NCBI GenBank assembly: GCA_029582165.1 | Contig: CM055893.1 | Coordinates: forward strand, 25,395,179-25,459,178 | Direction of reading: 5' to 3' | Source: Portulaca oleracea | Taxonomy: Eukaryota > Streptophyta > Magnoliopsida > Caryophyllales > Portulacaceae | Length of the DNA stretch: 64,000 bases | Part shown: positions 33,152 through 45,545 of the stretch, one piece after another | Position numbering within the stretch: position 1 is the first letter of the stretch | Layout: each line of letters begins with the position of its first letter | Position numbers and translations under genes: made by a program | Notes under the pieces: model-generated | What the model was told of the DNA's origin: nothing | Database searches by the model: none | Seen by the model: only the letters and a program-made list of their open reading frames with translations

Positions 33152-34866
33152 TGTTAGTCGAGTGGTTTGTAAGACCACGGTTTTATCGTTCTTCCAGAGG
33201 GAGCTAGGGGCCTTAGCTGCAACTAGTTGACTCTAGGTATGGTTTATGATCATGAAAGGATGAAAGACATTAGGGTGAAAACAACACAAACACGCTATGT
33301 TCAGTCAAAAAGGTAAAACAATAGGTATCGGGAGACTTTCGGGATGCAAGCGGGAATGAGGAAATGGGTTTCGTAACAAGTGAGTAACGAGAAAGGGAAA
33401 TCAAAGGGTATTTCCGTTAGAAAATACCCACCGGGCTTCCTCTTTCAAGGATAATCCGGATTAACTTCCCCAAAATCAATCGACAGACCCGGGAAAGTTA
33501 ATGGAACGAAATTTCCTAGTTAGTTTCTATTCGCTTTCGCGAACTAGAATACTAACTATCCTAATTCCTACCTTCCAACAAGTATTGAAAGTATTCGGGA
33601 TGCTTTCACACCTAAATACATCCCACTTGAGGGAAGGATAGGATTTGGAAATTGATTTCCTAACTAGTTACTCACTAATATTGCTAACCCAAACCTAATC
33701 ACCCATTCACACCCTTAATATCTCCCTAACCCATTAAGGTTCTAGCTACTAAACATCCTAACTATAATGATAATAACATCAACAACTTCATTCATGCTTA
33801 ATCGAGTAAACAAGATGACAATAAACATTCAACAACAACAACAATATCAAAAACAGAGATTAATAAATAAGCAATAAATTAGAGAGAGAGAGATTAAGAA
33901 ATGCTCATGGATTGTGATGACAAGAGAGAAAACATCATAATAATAAAGCTCCAATGCTCCAAAGTTGAGAATAATCTTCAAACTTCCAATAATAATCAAG
34001 AGAATCCAATACAAGAACCAATAATCTCAGCAAAAGATCTTCCTTAATCTCACTAATCTAAGACTTAAAAATGTGTTAAAGAGTGCTAAAGTATCATAAA
34101 AGATAGATAAAAACTACTTTCTCCTCCCCTTAATCTAAAATGACCTAAATATATTAAATAGTAATCAAGGTTGTTACTCAAAACTCATCATTTTACACAA
34201 CAGACAAATCTGGCCCGCAGGGGACCGTGGGCACGGTCAGGGTGACCGTGGCCACGGTCCTGCGTAAGGCAGGCGATTTCTCCTCTTCGCTTCGCACCAC
34301 CGTGGGTACGGTCCCCAAGAACCGTAGTCACGGTCTAGGCGATTAGGGCTGACAACTTTTCACTCCTTCGCACCGCCGTGGCTATGGTCATGGGATACCG
34401 TGGCCACGGTCTAGTTCGGCCAGCTTCTTCCTTGGGCAGGGTAGGATCCCACCGTGGCTACGGTCAGAGTAACCGTGACCACGGTCTATCTCGGGTGCAA
34501 GGCTTCTTCCTTAGGTCATGGCTCCATCATACCGTCGCTACGGTCTCTATGACCGTGACCACGGTCTCTCTCGGCCACAATTCCTTCCAGGGTGCTCTTC
34601 AGCCGTTGTCTCCGCTTCCGCTGCCTTTCGACATGGCCGGCCCTTCTAATCCTCTGCCTTTGACACGACCAGGGCTCGTGGAATCTTAGGGAATCTCAGG
34701 ATTCCCAAGATTGGTGCAAAATTGGCCCATTTAGAATCGTTTTGAGTGAAACCCTTCGGAAATACAAAAGTAACTAAAACGCATTAAAAGTTATTAAAAC
34801 AACTACGAAACAAGTCAAAAGCCTAAGGATTTAGGCGGTATTTAGACACGAAATCGGGTCTAAACA
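33152..34866 (-). repeat. Athila-1 LTR (3' LTR in sense orientation, 1715 bp)
   Basis: Begins in sense with TGTTTAGACCCGATTTCG and ends CTAACA. It includes a GA microsatellite (near 33884), an AAC-rich stretch and a five-pair dyad array. A TATA-like AT stretch (TTTAATATATTTAGG in sense, near 34148-34164) lies about 60 bp downstream of the array. Confidence 0.93.
34224..34565. promoter_or_regulatory. Athila-1 LTR dyad array: five pairs of 14-bp boxes
   Basis: Boxes of the form ACCGT-N4-ACGGT start at 34224, 34245, 34299, 34321, 34375, 34397, 34451, 34472, 34531 and 34552. Within pairs the start-to-start distance is 21 or 22 bp; pairs recur every 75-80 bp. The arms are conserved (34375 is the weakest, GCCGTGGCTATGGT), while the central bases vary (GGGC, GGCC, GGGT, AGTC, GGCT, GACC, CGCT). 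The DNA between pairs is more diverged. Confidence 0.9.
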
Positions 34867-34880
34867 CCCCCCCACACTTA
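34867..34880 (-). other. Athila-1 polypurine tract
   Basis: In sense TAAGTGTGGGGGGG, directly before the LTR start TGTTTAG. A perfect 8-bp hairpin (34885-34892 with 34895-34902) lies 4 nt upstream in sense. Confidence 0.88.
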
Positions 34881-34902
34881 AACCTTTGCTCGTCCGAGCA
34901 AA

Positions 34903-37184
34903 ACGAAACAAAACAAAACAAACTAGCACAAACTCCTCTGCCGTTGGAGAGAAACGAGTGCATTTAGCGTATGCACCAAGACCTTTGAACCCCCCGGCAG
35001 CCCGAGTGGACGAGATGGACTCGTGAGGATTTGTAGCGGCTGTACCCACAAAAGCCAAACAAAAAGGAGAGAGGGAAAGTGAAAACAAAACCGAAGAAAA
35101 CAAAAAGAACGAAAAACAAGGGTTTTGATTCACAAGATCTCGCAATCCAAACTAAGAAAACGTGATTAAACCTCCCAAAGTAATCGTTAGGAGCATCTCA
35201 TAAACACCAAACTCAAAAAAAGGTCGATCTTGAAGATTTTTAACTCCCTACACCTTGTAACAAGCGAAACCCCGCAGCAAAAATATAACAAGGGTTTAAC
35301 GGGAACCAAAACACTTTAAAAACTTGCGTCCGAATTTGAAAACAACGAACAACCGAGAGGAGTGTTGCCCTCCCTCGCATTTGGTCGCCCTTGGCTTTGT
35401 GAGGGCCGTAGGTGATGCAAGGGGAGGCCCCGCTCTTTTTAGAAGCAAAATTTTTCTTTTCTTTCTTCCTTTTCTCATTTTTCTTTCTTTTTGGTTTTTA
35501 AAAGTCGGTATTAGCCTTACTTTCGGGACTTGGACGACCCATATAAGGGGTATACCCTCCCAACATGGTCTTTTCCATACGCCTCTCCGTCGCAAAGCGA
35601 TGTAGGAGGAGGGTTAAGGGGTATCCAGTGCCGTACCACGAATACCGGGCTCGTGTAGGTTGGCTAAGTGCATGGTGGTTAATGTCTTCATGACACGCCC
35701 ACTTATTCAGGTTATTATCTCTTATTAAAACTTTCTTCTTTTATTATTTTCTTTTTCCTTTTCTTTTCTTTTCTTTTTGCACTTTTTGCTTTTGCTAAAT
35801 GAGAAACAAAAACAAACTCAGACACAAGCCCTTAGAATCTCCGGGTTCCCAACAAAACGAGAAAGGAACGGGAGTCGCACAAGACACTTAGCGAAGGGAG
35901 TCTATTAAGGGTAAGTCTCGACTAGAACCCGAGTTAGGGTCGAAAATGCTCCAACCGATTACTTTTAGAAAGAAGTTTAAGAACGGCTTCTCAACTTCGA
36001 TAACGAGATCCAGGAAACAAAGCAAAACAAAACGAAAAGAAAAACGAAAAGGTTTTCACTCCCTTTTTTCTCCATTTTCACACAAAAATTTTAAAAAATT
36101 AAGCAAAAACTAGCAAAACTAGGAAACAAAGAACGAGACGACTAGGTGATCTACCCTTGAAACAGAATATCTCCCCCCCTCCCCCCACACTTAAAACTCC
36201 ACAATCTCCTCATTGTGGGAAGGTGTCGCATGAAAAGGGTAGAGAACTTACAAAAACACAAACAAACAGAACAACTAGCAGGTAGAAATGGTGGCGACCC
36301 GAGCCCACACGGCTCCAACAACAATAGATATCCCAACACAGACACTCGTAGGGGTTCGCTACCCAAAAGAAAATCAAGCATGCGACCGATCATGATAAGG
36401 ATTCAGAAACAAAGAGTAAGGTGGAAAGATATTACCTCAGTCTTTTCATAAGCGTTGAAAATAGCGATCCGAAGTCGTCGTTCAAGAGAGTCAGATCAAT
36501 GTTAGAGTAAAAGACTTTTCAATTATAGAATTCGCATACGAGACCAAAAGCAAAAGAAAGGAAAAACTATCTTAAGCGATTATGAAAAGAAATTAAAAAG
36601 ATGAAAAATTGAAAATATGAACAATATATACATTGCCACTGACTTACCTTATCCCCGAATCTCACTCATTGAGGCGGGAAATAAGGGTGAAACTTGATAC
36701 GCACTAACCGAAATAACTAAATCATTGCATTCATCACAAAATAACATTCGAATACATCCATCCATGACCAAAATACAAGTGAGAAATGCTTAAACACAGT
36801 CCAGCCCACCAAAAACAACCGACAAACAACCATAAGACAACAATCCAACAACCCGACAAACATGAATGATAAACAAAGCAAGGAAAAACCCGAGCAACCT
36901 AGCCGAACAATCACTAAAATATGCGAGCTCATGCCAAAAGAAATTGAGAGACCAACAATCCAAAACCACCAGACATCGCAACTCCAAAACCCCGAAGAAG
37001 CACTTCCCCACACTTATACTTCACAAAATAAAGTAAATAGACAATGATAAAGGTCGGGTGGGGGTGGGGTGGTTACAAACGGTCCTCAAGCGGACCCTCC
37101 TGGCGGAGGACGGGGTTGGAGCTGCATTTGGATGCCAGCCAGCGTCTCCTGTTGGATCTCAAGCAATCCTTGTAAGTTTTCGAT
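34903..37184. other. Athila-1 3' noncoding tail (copy A)
   Basis: No convincing gene. It has a long pyrimidine-rich stretch (35446-35500), a second hairpin plus purine box at 36171-36218 and a weaker box near 37003-37016. The two ORFs near 35296-35605 lie on opposite strands of the same DNA and occur identically in copy B, so their repetition is not evidence of coding. Confidence 0.5.
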
Positions 37185-38400
37185 CTATAGTTGCTGGTTT
37201 TGGATGAGCTCCCGTTGGATCTGAAACTCATCATGAAGCTCCTGGAGTTGCTCGCTGATACGCTCAAGAGCAGTGTCCCGTTGTTGACTCGGCTCGGCTT
37301 CATCCCTTTGTACTTGTTCTTCTTCCTCCTCATCCTCTTCTTCCTCCTCTTCTTCATCTTCATCCTCACCTTCCTCCGCTCGATCCCCGGGACCACCCAC
37401 CACAAAACGATCCCCAAAAGTTTGGCCACACGACCAATTGCGTCGGTCGGAGACATCTAGATGTTGTTCGGCATTGTCGTCCCCCAAATGAATTACGACG
37501 TTGTGGGGTTCGTTCCCGTGACGGTATAATGTTCGCGTCCTGTGTTTCTCCAGGAATTCCATCTTTCGTAGGCGAACACCGTCGATAGGATTGGGGAAAT
37601 AGCGGGGAGTCCACTTCGTTAGATAGGACTCGAACCCTTGCTTTCTTAGGAAATGGGTGATGATGTGACCCATACCAATAGTCATGTTCCGGGTTTTGAG
37701 GCTTATTTCTCGGAGGCAATGGAGGATACAAGAGCCGGTGTTGACCCGGCGACCGTTTTATAGAGGACGAAGATGTCGTCTTTCCGGATGCTTGAACGTC
37801 CGGCGTCACGGCCAAAAACAGAGTTCGAAAAGAGGCGGTGGAAGATGCGGACGCTCAGATTACAGAAATCCCTAGCCTTAAAGTTGCTTGGGCAATAGTA
37901 CTTTGCTCGTTGCGATCGAACCCTCGGGTAACGTCTCCTCCAGCAAGTGAGCTCTTTCATAGCTTCTTGTTCATCGAATTTGACGCACTCACCGTAGGGT
38001 ATGCCGTCCTCGGGAAGGCCTAGAGCGTTGCATAAGTCTTTGAGCGTACACTCAACTTCCTTTTTGTTCACGATGTATGAAAAGGAGGCGTTGGATGTGC
38101 CGTCTTCCTTTACCACCAAAGAGTTGAGGAATTCGAGCACCGGTTGCTCGATGATCGGTTCGTTGATTGTGGCGAAGACTTTCCATCCCATGACTTTGAT
38201 GAAGAAGTCCATGCTTGGTTTACAGAAAATATCCCTTGCCGGGCCTTGTGCATATCGTCGCGAAAATTGACCTTAATTTTCGGGTCGCATTGAATAATCG
38301 AGGGCGGTTGACCCTTGTACCGAGTTTTATCGGGCTCAACCGAGGTTGATGGGGCGGGGGTTGATTCCGGTTCGGTTCGGGAACGTTTCGCTCGACCCAT
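37185..38400 (-). pseudogene. Athila-1 env-like / Transposase_32-type gene, copy A
   Basis: Starts MGRAKRSRTEPE at 38400 with a Pro/Ser-rich basic N-terminus. After a frame change near 38240 it continues as CKPSMDFFIKVMGWKVFA, FLNSLVVKEDG, VECTLKDLCNALGLPEDG. This is the plant retrotransposon domain annotated as putative plant transposon protein (Transposase_32), found at the env-like position of Athila elements. After a second frame change it continues from about 37685 with MTIGMGHIITHFLRKQGFES. It ends in a very acidic Glu/Asp run and a Gln-rich helix. Function is unknown; an env role is positional inference only. No membrane segment is seen in this copy. Confidence 0.65.
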
Positions 38401-39070
38401 TGGATACTCTGTAAGAAAATCAACCACCAAACACCGAAATGCAACACAACCAATACCCACAAATCCCGAGCAACACGAATTCACAACCAACCACAAGATT
38501 CAATCCCAAGAACAAGCAATACACTCCCAATCTCAGCAATATCAACCAAAAACTCAAACGCCAAACTCAATCAATTCATCCAACCAAACACACAAGCAAT
38601 TCACATAAGTGTCAACCACAAGTTCACCAAAAACATTCCCAACAGTCAATTTCAATAAAAATTTCAACCCCAAATTCTACTTACTCACCCAACCAAGACC
38701 CAACAAGCAATTTCATCAAATTCAACCCAAATAAACAATAATTTTAGTATCTAAGCACCAATAAATCAAGGAATACCTGGATTGAGGTGATGGGGAACTC
38801 CTCTTGTTAATTTCGAGCCCCACAAGGAACAAAGAGCCAAGAATCTTGCTTGAATAGAACCGGAAATGGCGAACTTCAGCAGCTAGGGCACGAACTGGAG
38901 AAGAAAGCTGGGAGAGATGGAGTAATTGGAGGTGGGTTTGTCGAATTTTGGAAGAGAATTCGAGTTTTAGGGTTTTAGGGAGGTTTTCGAGTGTGAGGGT
39001 GAGGAAGAAAGTGAAATAGAAATGAGGGGGAATGAGAGTGAAGCCCCGACATATCGCAGTTTTTCGACAG

Positions 39071-39334
39071 ACCGTGGCCACGGTCCATTTGACCGTGGGC
39101 ACGGTGTGATTCGGGTGAGGGAAAAAAGAAGGGAAAAAGCAGGGCGGAGACCGTGGCTGCGGTGAACCTCACCGTGGTCACGGTGATGTTCGGGACCAAA
39201 ATTTCCAAGAATCATGCTGCGATGAGACCGTGGCCACGGTGACTTCCACCGTGGTCACGGTGATGTTCACAGCTAAACCGGAGAACTTTGAGTATGCTGA
39301 CCATGGCTGCGGTGACTTCTACCGTGGGCACGGT
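39071..39334. promoter_or_regulatory. Athila-1 internal dyad array, copy A: four pairs
   Basis: Boxes start at 39071/39092, 39150/39171, 39227/39248 and 39300/39321. Start-to-start spacing in every pair is exactly 21 bp (7-nt gap) and pairs recur every 73-79 bp. The same ACCGT-N4-ACGGT family as in the LTR, about 0.67 kb upstream in sense of the env-like ATG at 38400. Confidence 0.88.
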
Positions 39335-39736
39335 CCCTTTCGGTTCATCTCCAGCACCTACAAGACTCAAAAACTTCGAGAAATAATGTTAAGTCCTAAA
39401 ATCTACCCTCTTGTCATCAATTCCCTTGTCTTTCTCGCTCAATTATCATTCAAGGACATTCTCTCAATACTCGAAGACACTTTCAAACTCCGACTCTCAT
39501 TGAACCACTCACGATTTTTTTTTTCTTTTCAAACTTTTTTGATTTTTTTTTCGCATTTTTATCTCTAAATTTTTTTCTAATAAGATAAAACAAAGGAAGA
39601 CGAAAGGCACTAAAATAAAGGAAATAAAAATGAAAGAACTAAAAATTGAAAGAAAACACTAAAAAAGGGGGAAGTAGTTCATACCTCTCCCGGGTGCCTG
39701 TTTTGTAGGTCCTAGCTCGACCTTTTCCAATGCTTT

Positions 39737-41612
39737 TCAATTTCCAAAATCCGCGAGGTATGTCACAACTGTCCCGACATATTCCTCGCCCATGATGTAT
39801 GGTTTGAGTTTCGATGAGTTTGCTTTGAAACACTTCCCTTGGGCATCTTTCAACTCAACTACTCCGGCGGAAAGAATTCTTACTATTTCGAATGGTCCGG
39901 ACCACCGTGATCTCAATTTCCTAGAGAACAACTTCAGCCTTGAATTGAAAATGAGAACCCTATCGCCTACCATAAACTCACGTCGGTTCAACCTCTTGTC
40001 ATGCCATGCCTTCGTTCTCTCCTTGTAGATCTTGTTGTTCTCATATGCATGATGCCTCAACTCCTCAAGTTCTTCTAATTGAAATAACCGACTACCTCCA
40101 GCCGTCTTGAGATCGAAGTTCAACTTCGTGATTGCCCACATGGTTTTGTGCTCAAGTTCTACGGGGAAGTGACATGCCTTCCCGTAGACAAGACGGTAAG
40201 GAGTAGTGCCGATCGGTGTCTTGAAAGCGGCGCGGTATGCCCACAAAACTTCATCCAATTTTTCTGTCCAATCTTTCCTTGAAGAGTTAACCGTCTTCTC
40301 TAAGATCTCCTTGATGGCACGGTTGGAGATTTCCACTTGACCTTGTGTTTGTGGATGGTAAGGAAGTCCCTTCTTATGCTTGATGCCATACTTCTCCAAG
40401 AGAGACTCGAATCTCTTTTCGATGAAATGGGAATCGTTGTCACTAATTTAATGATGACACGTGGATTGCCAAATCTTGGGAATAGGGTCTTTTTCAAGAA
40501 TTTCGAAGCGAATTTCCCATCACATCTTACACATGGGATGGCCTCGACCCACTTTGTGACTTAGTCTACCGCCACTAGGATGTATTGGAAACCCCTTGAC
40601 GATGGGAAAGGACCCATAAAGTCCAATCCCCATACGTCGAAAGCTTCCACCTCAAGAATATAGTTCAACGGCGCTTCATTCTTCCGGGAGATGTTACCAG
40701 ACCTTTGACACCTGTCACATTGCTTGACATGCAGTTGGGCATCACGAAAAAGAGTCGCCACCAATAGTGGTTTGCAAAACCCTTGCGCTCTTTGGGGCCA
40801 CCGTGACCTCCCACCGGAAATTCATGACAATGGGTCAAAATAGATTGCACTTCACTCTCGGGAATACATCGCTGGTACATCACGTCATTTCCAAGACGGA
40901 AGAGGAAAGGATCATCCCAAAAGTAATGCTTCATGTCGTGGAGGAATTTCTTCCTTTGATGATGGTTCAAGTGTTGAGGGATCACTTCGCTCGCCAAATA
41001 ATTCACAATATCCGCATACCAAGGATACGAGTTGATAGCCAAGAGTCGCTCGTCCAGGAAAGCGTCTACAATCGGTTGGATGTCTTCCAAGTCGACAATA
41101 ATCCTCGAAAGGTGATCGGCTACGACATTCTTCGTGCCCGCCTTATCGCGGATTTCAAAATCAAATTCTTGCATAAGCAAGACCCACCGTATAAGTCTCG
41201 GTTTTGTCTCCTTCTTTCCCATCGAGTATTTGATAGCGGCATGATCCGTGTAGACTACCACCTTAGAGAACATGAGGTATTGCTGGAATTTGTTGAGCGC
41301 AAAAACGATCGCCAAAAGCTCCTTTTCCGTGGTAGTGTAGTTCCTTTGGGCGCTATCAAGCGCATGGCGTGCGTAATAGATGACGCTTGGCTTCTTGTCT
41401 ACTGTTTGGGTCAAACACGCTCCTATGGCGAAGTCGCTCGCGTCGGCCATAATCTCAAAGGGTAGCGTCCAATCCGGAGGTTGAACAACCGGAGCGGAAA
41501 TCAAAGCCTGCTTCAACCTATAAAACGACTCAAGGCACTCATCAGTGAAAATGAAAGGGGCATCTTTGAAAGGGGCATCTTTGGGTTTTTGAGTAAAGTG
41601 AATGTAAAACAA
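39737..41612 (-). pseudogene. Athila-1 pol fragment, copy A (RT end, RNase H, integrase)
   Basis: From the junction near 41582 it reads [16 protein letters not shown], then RNase H ([45 protein letters not shown]). The integrase zinc finger ([12 protein letters not shown]...CDRCQ), integrase core ([25 protein letters not shown] with the catalytic Glu) and a C-terminal domain follow. Lesions shared with copy B are a TAA at 40561-40563 (in AVD-stop-V.KWVEA) and a 5-nt insertion near 40447 just before the second catalytic Asp. A private deletion near 40770-40795 removes part of the zinc-finger region. Confidence 0.88.
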
Positions 41613-43270
41613 AGAAAAAGAAACAAACTAAGAAAAGAAGCAAAGGAAAAATTACATGCTCTAACTAATGCAATCTAGGTGGATGCAATTTTGAAAGAAA
41701 AACTTAGAAAGAAAAGTTTAAGAAAACTAGAAAATAAAAGAAAAACACACTAGAACTCAAATAAAAGAAAACAAACAAGCTAAAAACTAACAAGACATGC
41801 TAAACTATGAATAAGAAAATAAAAGAAGCACACAAAATCAAGAAAAATCACACTAAAAACTCAAAAATAAGCATGAAACAAGAAAAAGAGAGACGAAATT
41901 ACTAGAACAATAAACGAAAAACAGAGAAATAAGAAAAATATTCACAGAATATTCAACCCCCCCATGCTTAAACGTTGCATTGTCCTCAATGCAGAAGACA
42001 ACGACGAAGGGTAAGGTCAAGTAAAGGATCAAGGATCCTCAGTCAGTGGGGGAGGGCTAGTATGGCTTGGTCCTGGTGGTGGAGATGGTCGATCGAACAT
42101 GGCCTGAATAAGGCCAGCAAGGTTAGCAATCGACTCGTCGAGGTGGTCGAAACGAAGGTCAATCTGAGCCATATACTCAACAAAACTATCTCTCAACTCA
42201 TTGACTCGGTGCTCGGTCCGGTCAATCGAGGGTTGGAGGTCACGAAAGCGCGCCTCATAGTCTGATTGGGGTTGTTCGGGTTGAGGGTCAGGGTGAATTT
42301 TAGGTTCAGGTTCAGGGTCAAACTCGGGGAAAGGAGGCATGCACATCAAGTTCTCAGCGACTTGGGGTGAGGTGTGGGGGTTAGGCACAGGGAATCTAGC
42401 GTTGTTGGGATAGATCCAAAGGCAATGCGAGTCCTTATCAAACTTGCACAAGCCAAAGTAATTACACTGGTCCCCATGCAAGAATAAACTACCCTAGACT
42501 AGGTCAGTGGTATTCCTAGGTGGCCTAAAGCCAAACTGGCGTGCAAGGTGAGTAATATAACCCCCTATGGCAATGCCCTCGTTGGTTGAGGTGGCGACGC
42601 TAGAAAGATGGTGAGCTAACATAGCTGCGGGGTCGGCACGAGCGTCGGCATCCAACATGGAGTATAACATATAGCAATCAGCCCGGATAGCTTTGTTTGA
42701 GCTACCGGGCCTTCCGAAAATGCCGCATGAGAGTATGCGGTGGACATACCTCATCACGGGGTTTTTAATTTTGGTCGCAGGGGTGTTTCTTGGGTCCCAA
42801 TCATCGAACCTTGAGATTCTAAAAAAGAAGCCCTTACCATCCCAATCTACGGGTATAAGGAATGAACTCCTGCATGTTCATTCAGGAAGGCCAAAGCCAC
42901 GGGCAAACTCGGACACGGTCATGGTCCTCTCTACCCCCAAAAGTCGGAAACGAATAACCCGGTCCCTTCCCTGAAGGTTCACAACTAGGGTCGATAGAAA
43001 CTCAAGGGTGATCCCCCTATAGGTCGGTTCACCTAACTTAGCAATGTTGGTCATGTGACAACGACTTAACATCCCATCAACATCATCCAGCATACCACAA
43101 CTATGCAGGAAAGGTTCATGCATGTATTTAGTAGGGACGATGGCTCTTTGGGAAAGAGATTGATACCTTTTCTTGGATTCCCCTTCAAAGTTGAAGGGGT
43201 TTGGGTTATCAGAATCCTTTGAGCGTGCGACCTTTTGCTTTCCCTTCTCCGCCACCGTAGCTTTGCGCTT
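41583..43270 (-). mobile_element. Inserted segment of Athila-2 type inside Athila-1
   Basis: Matches 59672-61355 of Athila-2 almost base for base, with small differences such as CATATACTCAAC against CCCTACACTCAAC. It begins and ends abruptly at the two copies of the Athila-1 block, with short duplications at the joints. It has no terminal repeats of its own, so it did not arrive as an independent insertion. Confidence 0.9.
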
Positions 43271-43501
43271 AGCACAAACTAGCACAAACTCCTCTGCCGT
43301 TGGAGAGAAACGAGTGCATTTAGCGTATGCACCAAGACCTTTGAACCCCCCGGCAGCCCGAGTGGACGAGATGGACTCGTGAGGATTTGTAGCGGCTGTA
43401 CCCACAAAAGCCAAAGAAAAAGGAGAGAGGGAAAGTGAAAACAAAACCGAAGAAAACAAAAAGAACGAAAAACAAGGGTTTTGATTCACAAGATCTCGCA
43501 A
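42029..43501 (-). pseudogene. Chimeric env-like gene: Athila-1 hydrophobic leader fused to Athila-2 env-like protein
   Basis: Read in sense from 43501. The first 75 or so codons come from the Athila-1 tail and include a strongly hydrophobic stretch (CFSFFLFSSVLFSLSLSPFS). At the junction near 43271 the frame passes without a break into the Athila-2 env-like protein (KRKATVAEKGKQKVARSKDS, then LGVERTMTVSEFARGFGLPE). Two in-frame stops (TGA 42878-42880, TAG 42494-42496) divide it; codons continue in the same frame to 42029, ending in a Pro/Glu-rich linker and a helical segment (DLQPSIDRTEHRVNELRD). The same two stops are in Athila-2 at 60120-61426. The original N-terminal codons of the Athila-2 protein (MVRTKN...) are missing here. 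Confidence 0.75.
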
Positions 43502-45545
43502 TCCAAACTAAGAAAACGTGATTAAACCTCCCAAAGTAATCGTTAGGAGCATCTCATAAACACCAAACTCAAAAAAAGGTCGATCTTGAAGATTTTTAAC
43601 TCCCTACACCTTGTAACAAGCGAAACCCCGCAGCAAAAATATAACAAGGGTTTAACGGGAACCAAAACACTTTAAAAACTTGCGTCCGAATTTGAAAACA
43701 ACGAACAACCGAGAGGAGTGTTGCCCTCCCTCGCATTTGGTCGCCCTTGGCTTTGTGAGGGCCGTAGGTGATGCAAGGGGAGGCCCCGCTCTTTTTAGAA
43801 GCAAAATTTTTCTTTTCTTTCTTCCTTTTCTCATTTTTCTTTCTTTTTGGTTTTTAAAAGTCGGTATTAGCCTTACTTTCGGGACTTGGACGACCCATAT
43901 AAGGGGTATACCCTCCCAACATGGTCTTTTCCATACGCCTCTCCGTCGCAAAGCGATGTAGGAGGAGGGTTAAGGGGTATCCAGTGCCGTACCACGAATA
44001 CCGGGCTCGTGTAGGTTGGCTAAGTGCATGGTGGTTAATGTCTTCAGCGACACGCTCCACTTATTCAGGTTATTATCTCTTATTAAAACTTTCTTCTTTT
44101 ATTATTTTCTTTTTCCTTTTCTTTTCTTTTCTTTTTGCACTTTTTGCTTTTGCTAAATGAGAAACAAAAACAAACTCAGACACAAGCCCTTAGAATCTCC
44201 GGGTTCCCAACAAAACGAGAAAGGAACGGGAGTCGCACAAGACACTTAGCGAAGGGAGTCTATTAAGGGTAAGTCTCGACTAGAACCCGAGTTAGGGTCG
44301 AAAATGCTCCAACCGATTACTTTTAGAAAGAAGTTTAAGAACGGCTTCTCAACTTCGATAACGAGATCCAGGAAACAAAGCAAAACAAAACGAAAAGAAA
44401 AACGAAAAGGTTTTCACTCCCTTTTTTCTCCATTTTCACACAAAAATTTTAAAAAATTAAGCAAAAACTAGCAAAACTAGGAAACAAAGAACGAGACGAC
44501 TAGGTGATCTACCCTTGAAACAGAATATCTCCCCCCCTCCCCCCACACTTAAAACTCCACAATCTCCTCATTGTGGGAAGGTGTCGCATGAAAAGGGTAG
44601 AGAACTTACAAAAACACAAACAAACAGAACAACTAGCAGGTAGAAATGGTGGCGACCCGAGCCCACACGGCTCCAACAACAATAGATATCCCAACACAGA
44701 CACTCGTAGGGGTTCGCTACCCAAAAGAAAATCAAGCATGCGACCGATCATGATAAGGATTCAGAAACAAAGAGTAAGGTGGAAAGATATTACCTCAGTC
44801 TTTTCATAAGCGTTGAAAATAGCGATCCGAAGTCGTCGTTCAAGAGAGTCAGATCAATGTTAGAGTAAAAGACGACTTTTCAATTATAGAATTCGCATAC
44901 GAGACCAAAAGCAAAAGAAAGGAAAAACTATCTTAAGCGATTATGAAAAGAAATTAAAAAGATGAAAAATTGAAAATATGAACAATATATACATTGCCAC
45001 TGACTTACCTTATCCCCGAATCTCACTCATTGAGGCGGGAAATAAGGGTGAAACTTGATACGCACTAACCGAAATAACTAAATCATTGCATTCATCACAA
45101 AATAACATTCGAATACATCCATCCATGACCAAAATACAAGTGAGAAATGCTTAAACACAGTCCAGCCCACCAAAAACAACCGACAAACAACCATAAGACA
45201 ACAATCCAACAACCAGACAAACATGAATGATAAACAAAGCAAGGAAAAACCCGAGCAACCTAGCCGAACAATCACTAAAATATGCGAGCTCATGCCAAAA
45301 GAAATTGAGAGACCAACAATCCAAAACCACCAGACATCGCAACTCCAAAACCCCGAAGAAGCACTTCCCCACACTTATACTTCACAAAATAAAGTAAATA
45401 GACAATGATAAAGGTCGGGTGGGGGTGGGGTGGTTACAAACGGTCCTCAAGCGGACCCTCCTGGCGGAGGACGGGGTTGGAGCTGCATTTGGATGCCAGC
45501 CAGCGTCTCCTGTTGGATCTCAAGCAATCCTTGTATGTTTTCGAT
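43502..45545. other. Athila-1 3' noncoding tail (copy B)
   Basis: Duplicate of the copy A tail, including a hairpin plus purine box at 44529-44576. No gene. Confidence 0.5.

Larger units (their letters stand above)
34917..41582 (-). repeat. Internal block, copy A (about 6.66 kb), nearly identical to 43274-49926
   Basis: Contains the end of RT, RNase H, integrase, spacer with dyad array, env-like gene and tail. It aligns end to end with copy B with few substitutions and small indels. The boundaries are abrupt: near 34917 at ACAAACTAGCACAAACTCC, and at 41553-41582 where GAAAGGGGCATCTTT is present twice. Confidence 0.92.

Noticed and set aside
34224..34565. CRISPR-like array of short palindromic repeats
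   Set aside because: Repeats are 14 bp, paired, and lie inside a plant LTR with related spacers; there is no leader or cas gene. The structure belongs to the retrotransposon.
35296..35605. ORFs repeated identically at 43652-43961
   Set aside because: Repetition comes from the block duplication. The frames overlap on opposite strands, follow a pyrimidine-rich tract and match no family.
37191..37460. Leucine/phenylalanine-rich plus-strand ORF resembling a membrane protein
   Set aside because: It is the antisense of the Glu/Asp run (GAG/GAA codons) of the env-like gene; the duplicate at 45552-45821 is the same shadow.
41583..43270. Independent nested insertion of Athila-2 into Athila-1
   Set aside because: The segment lacks LTRs and target duplications, and the flanks are two copies of the same block rather than two halves of one site; a recombination origin fits better.
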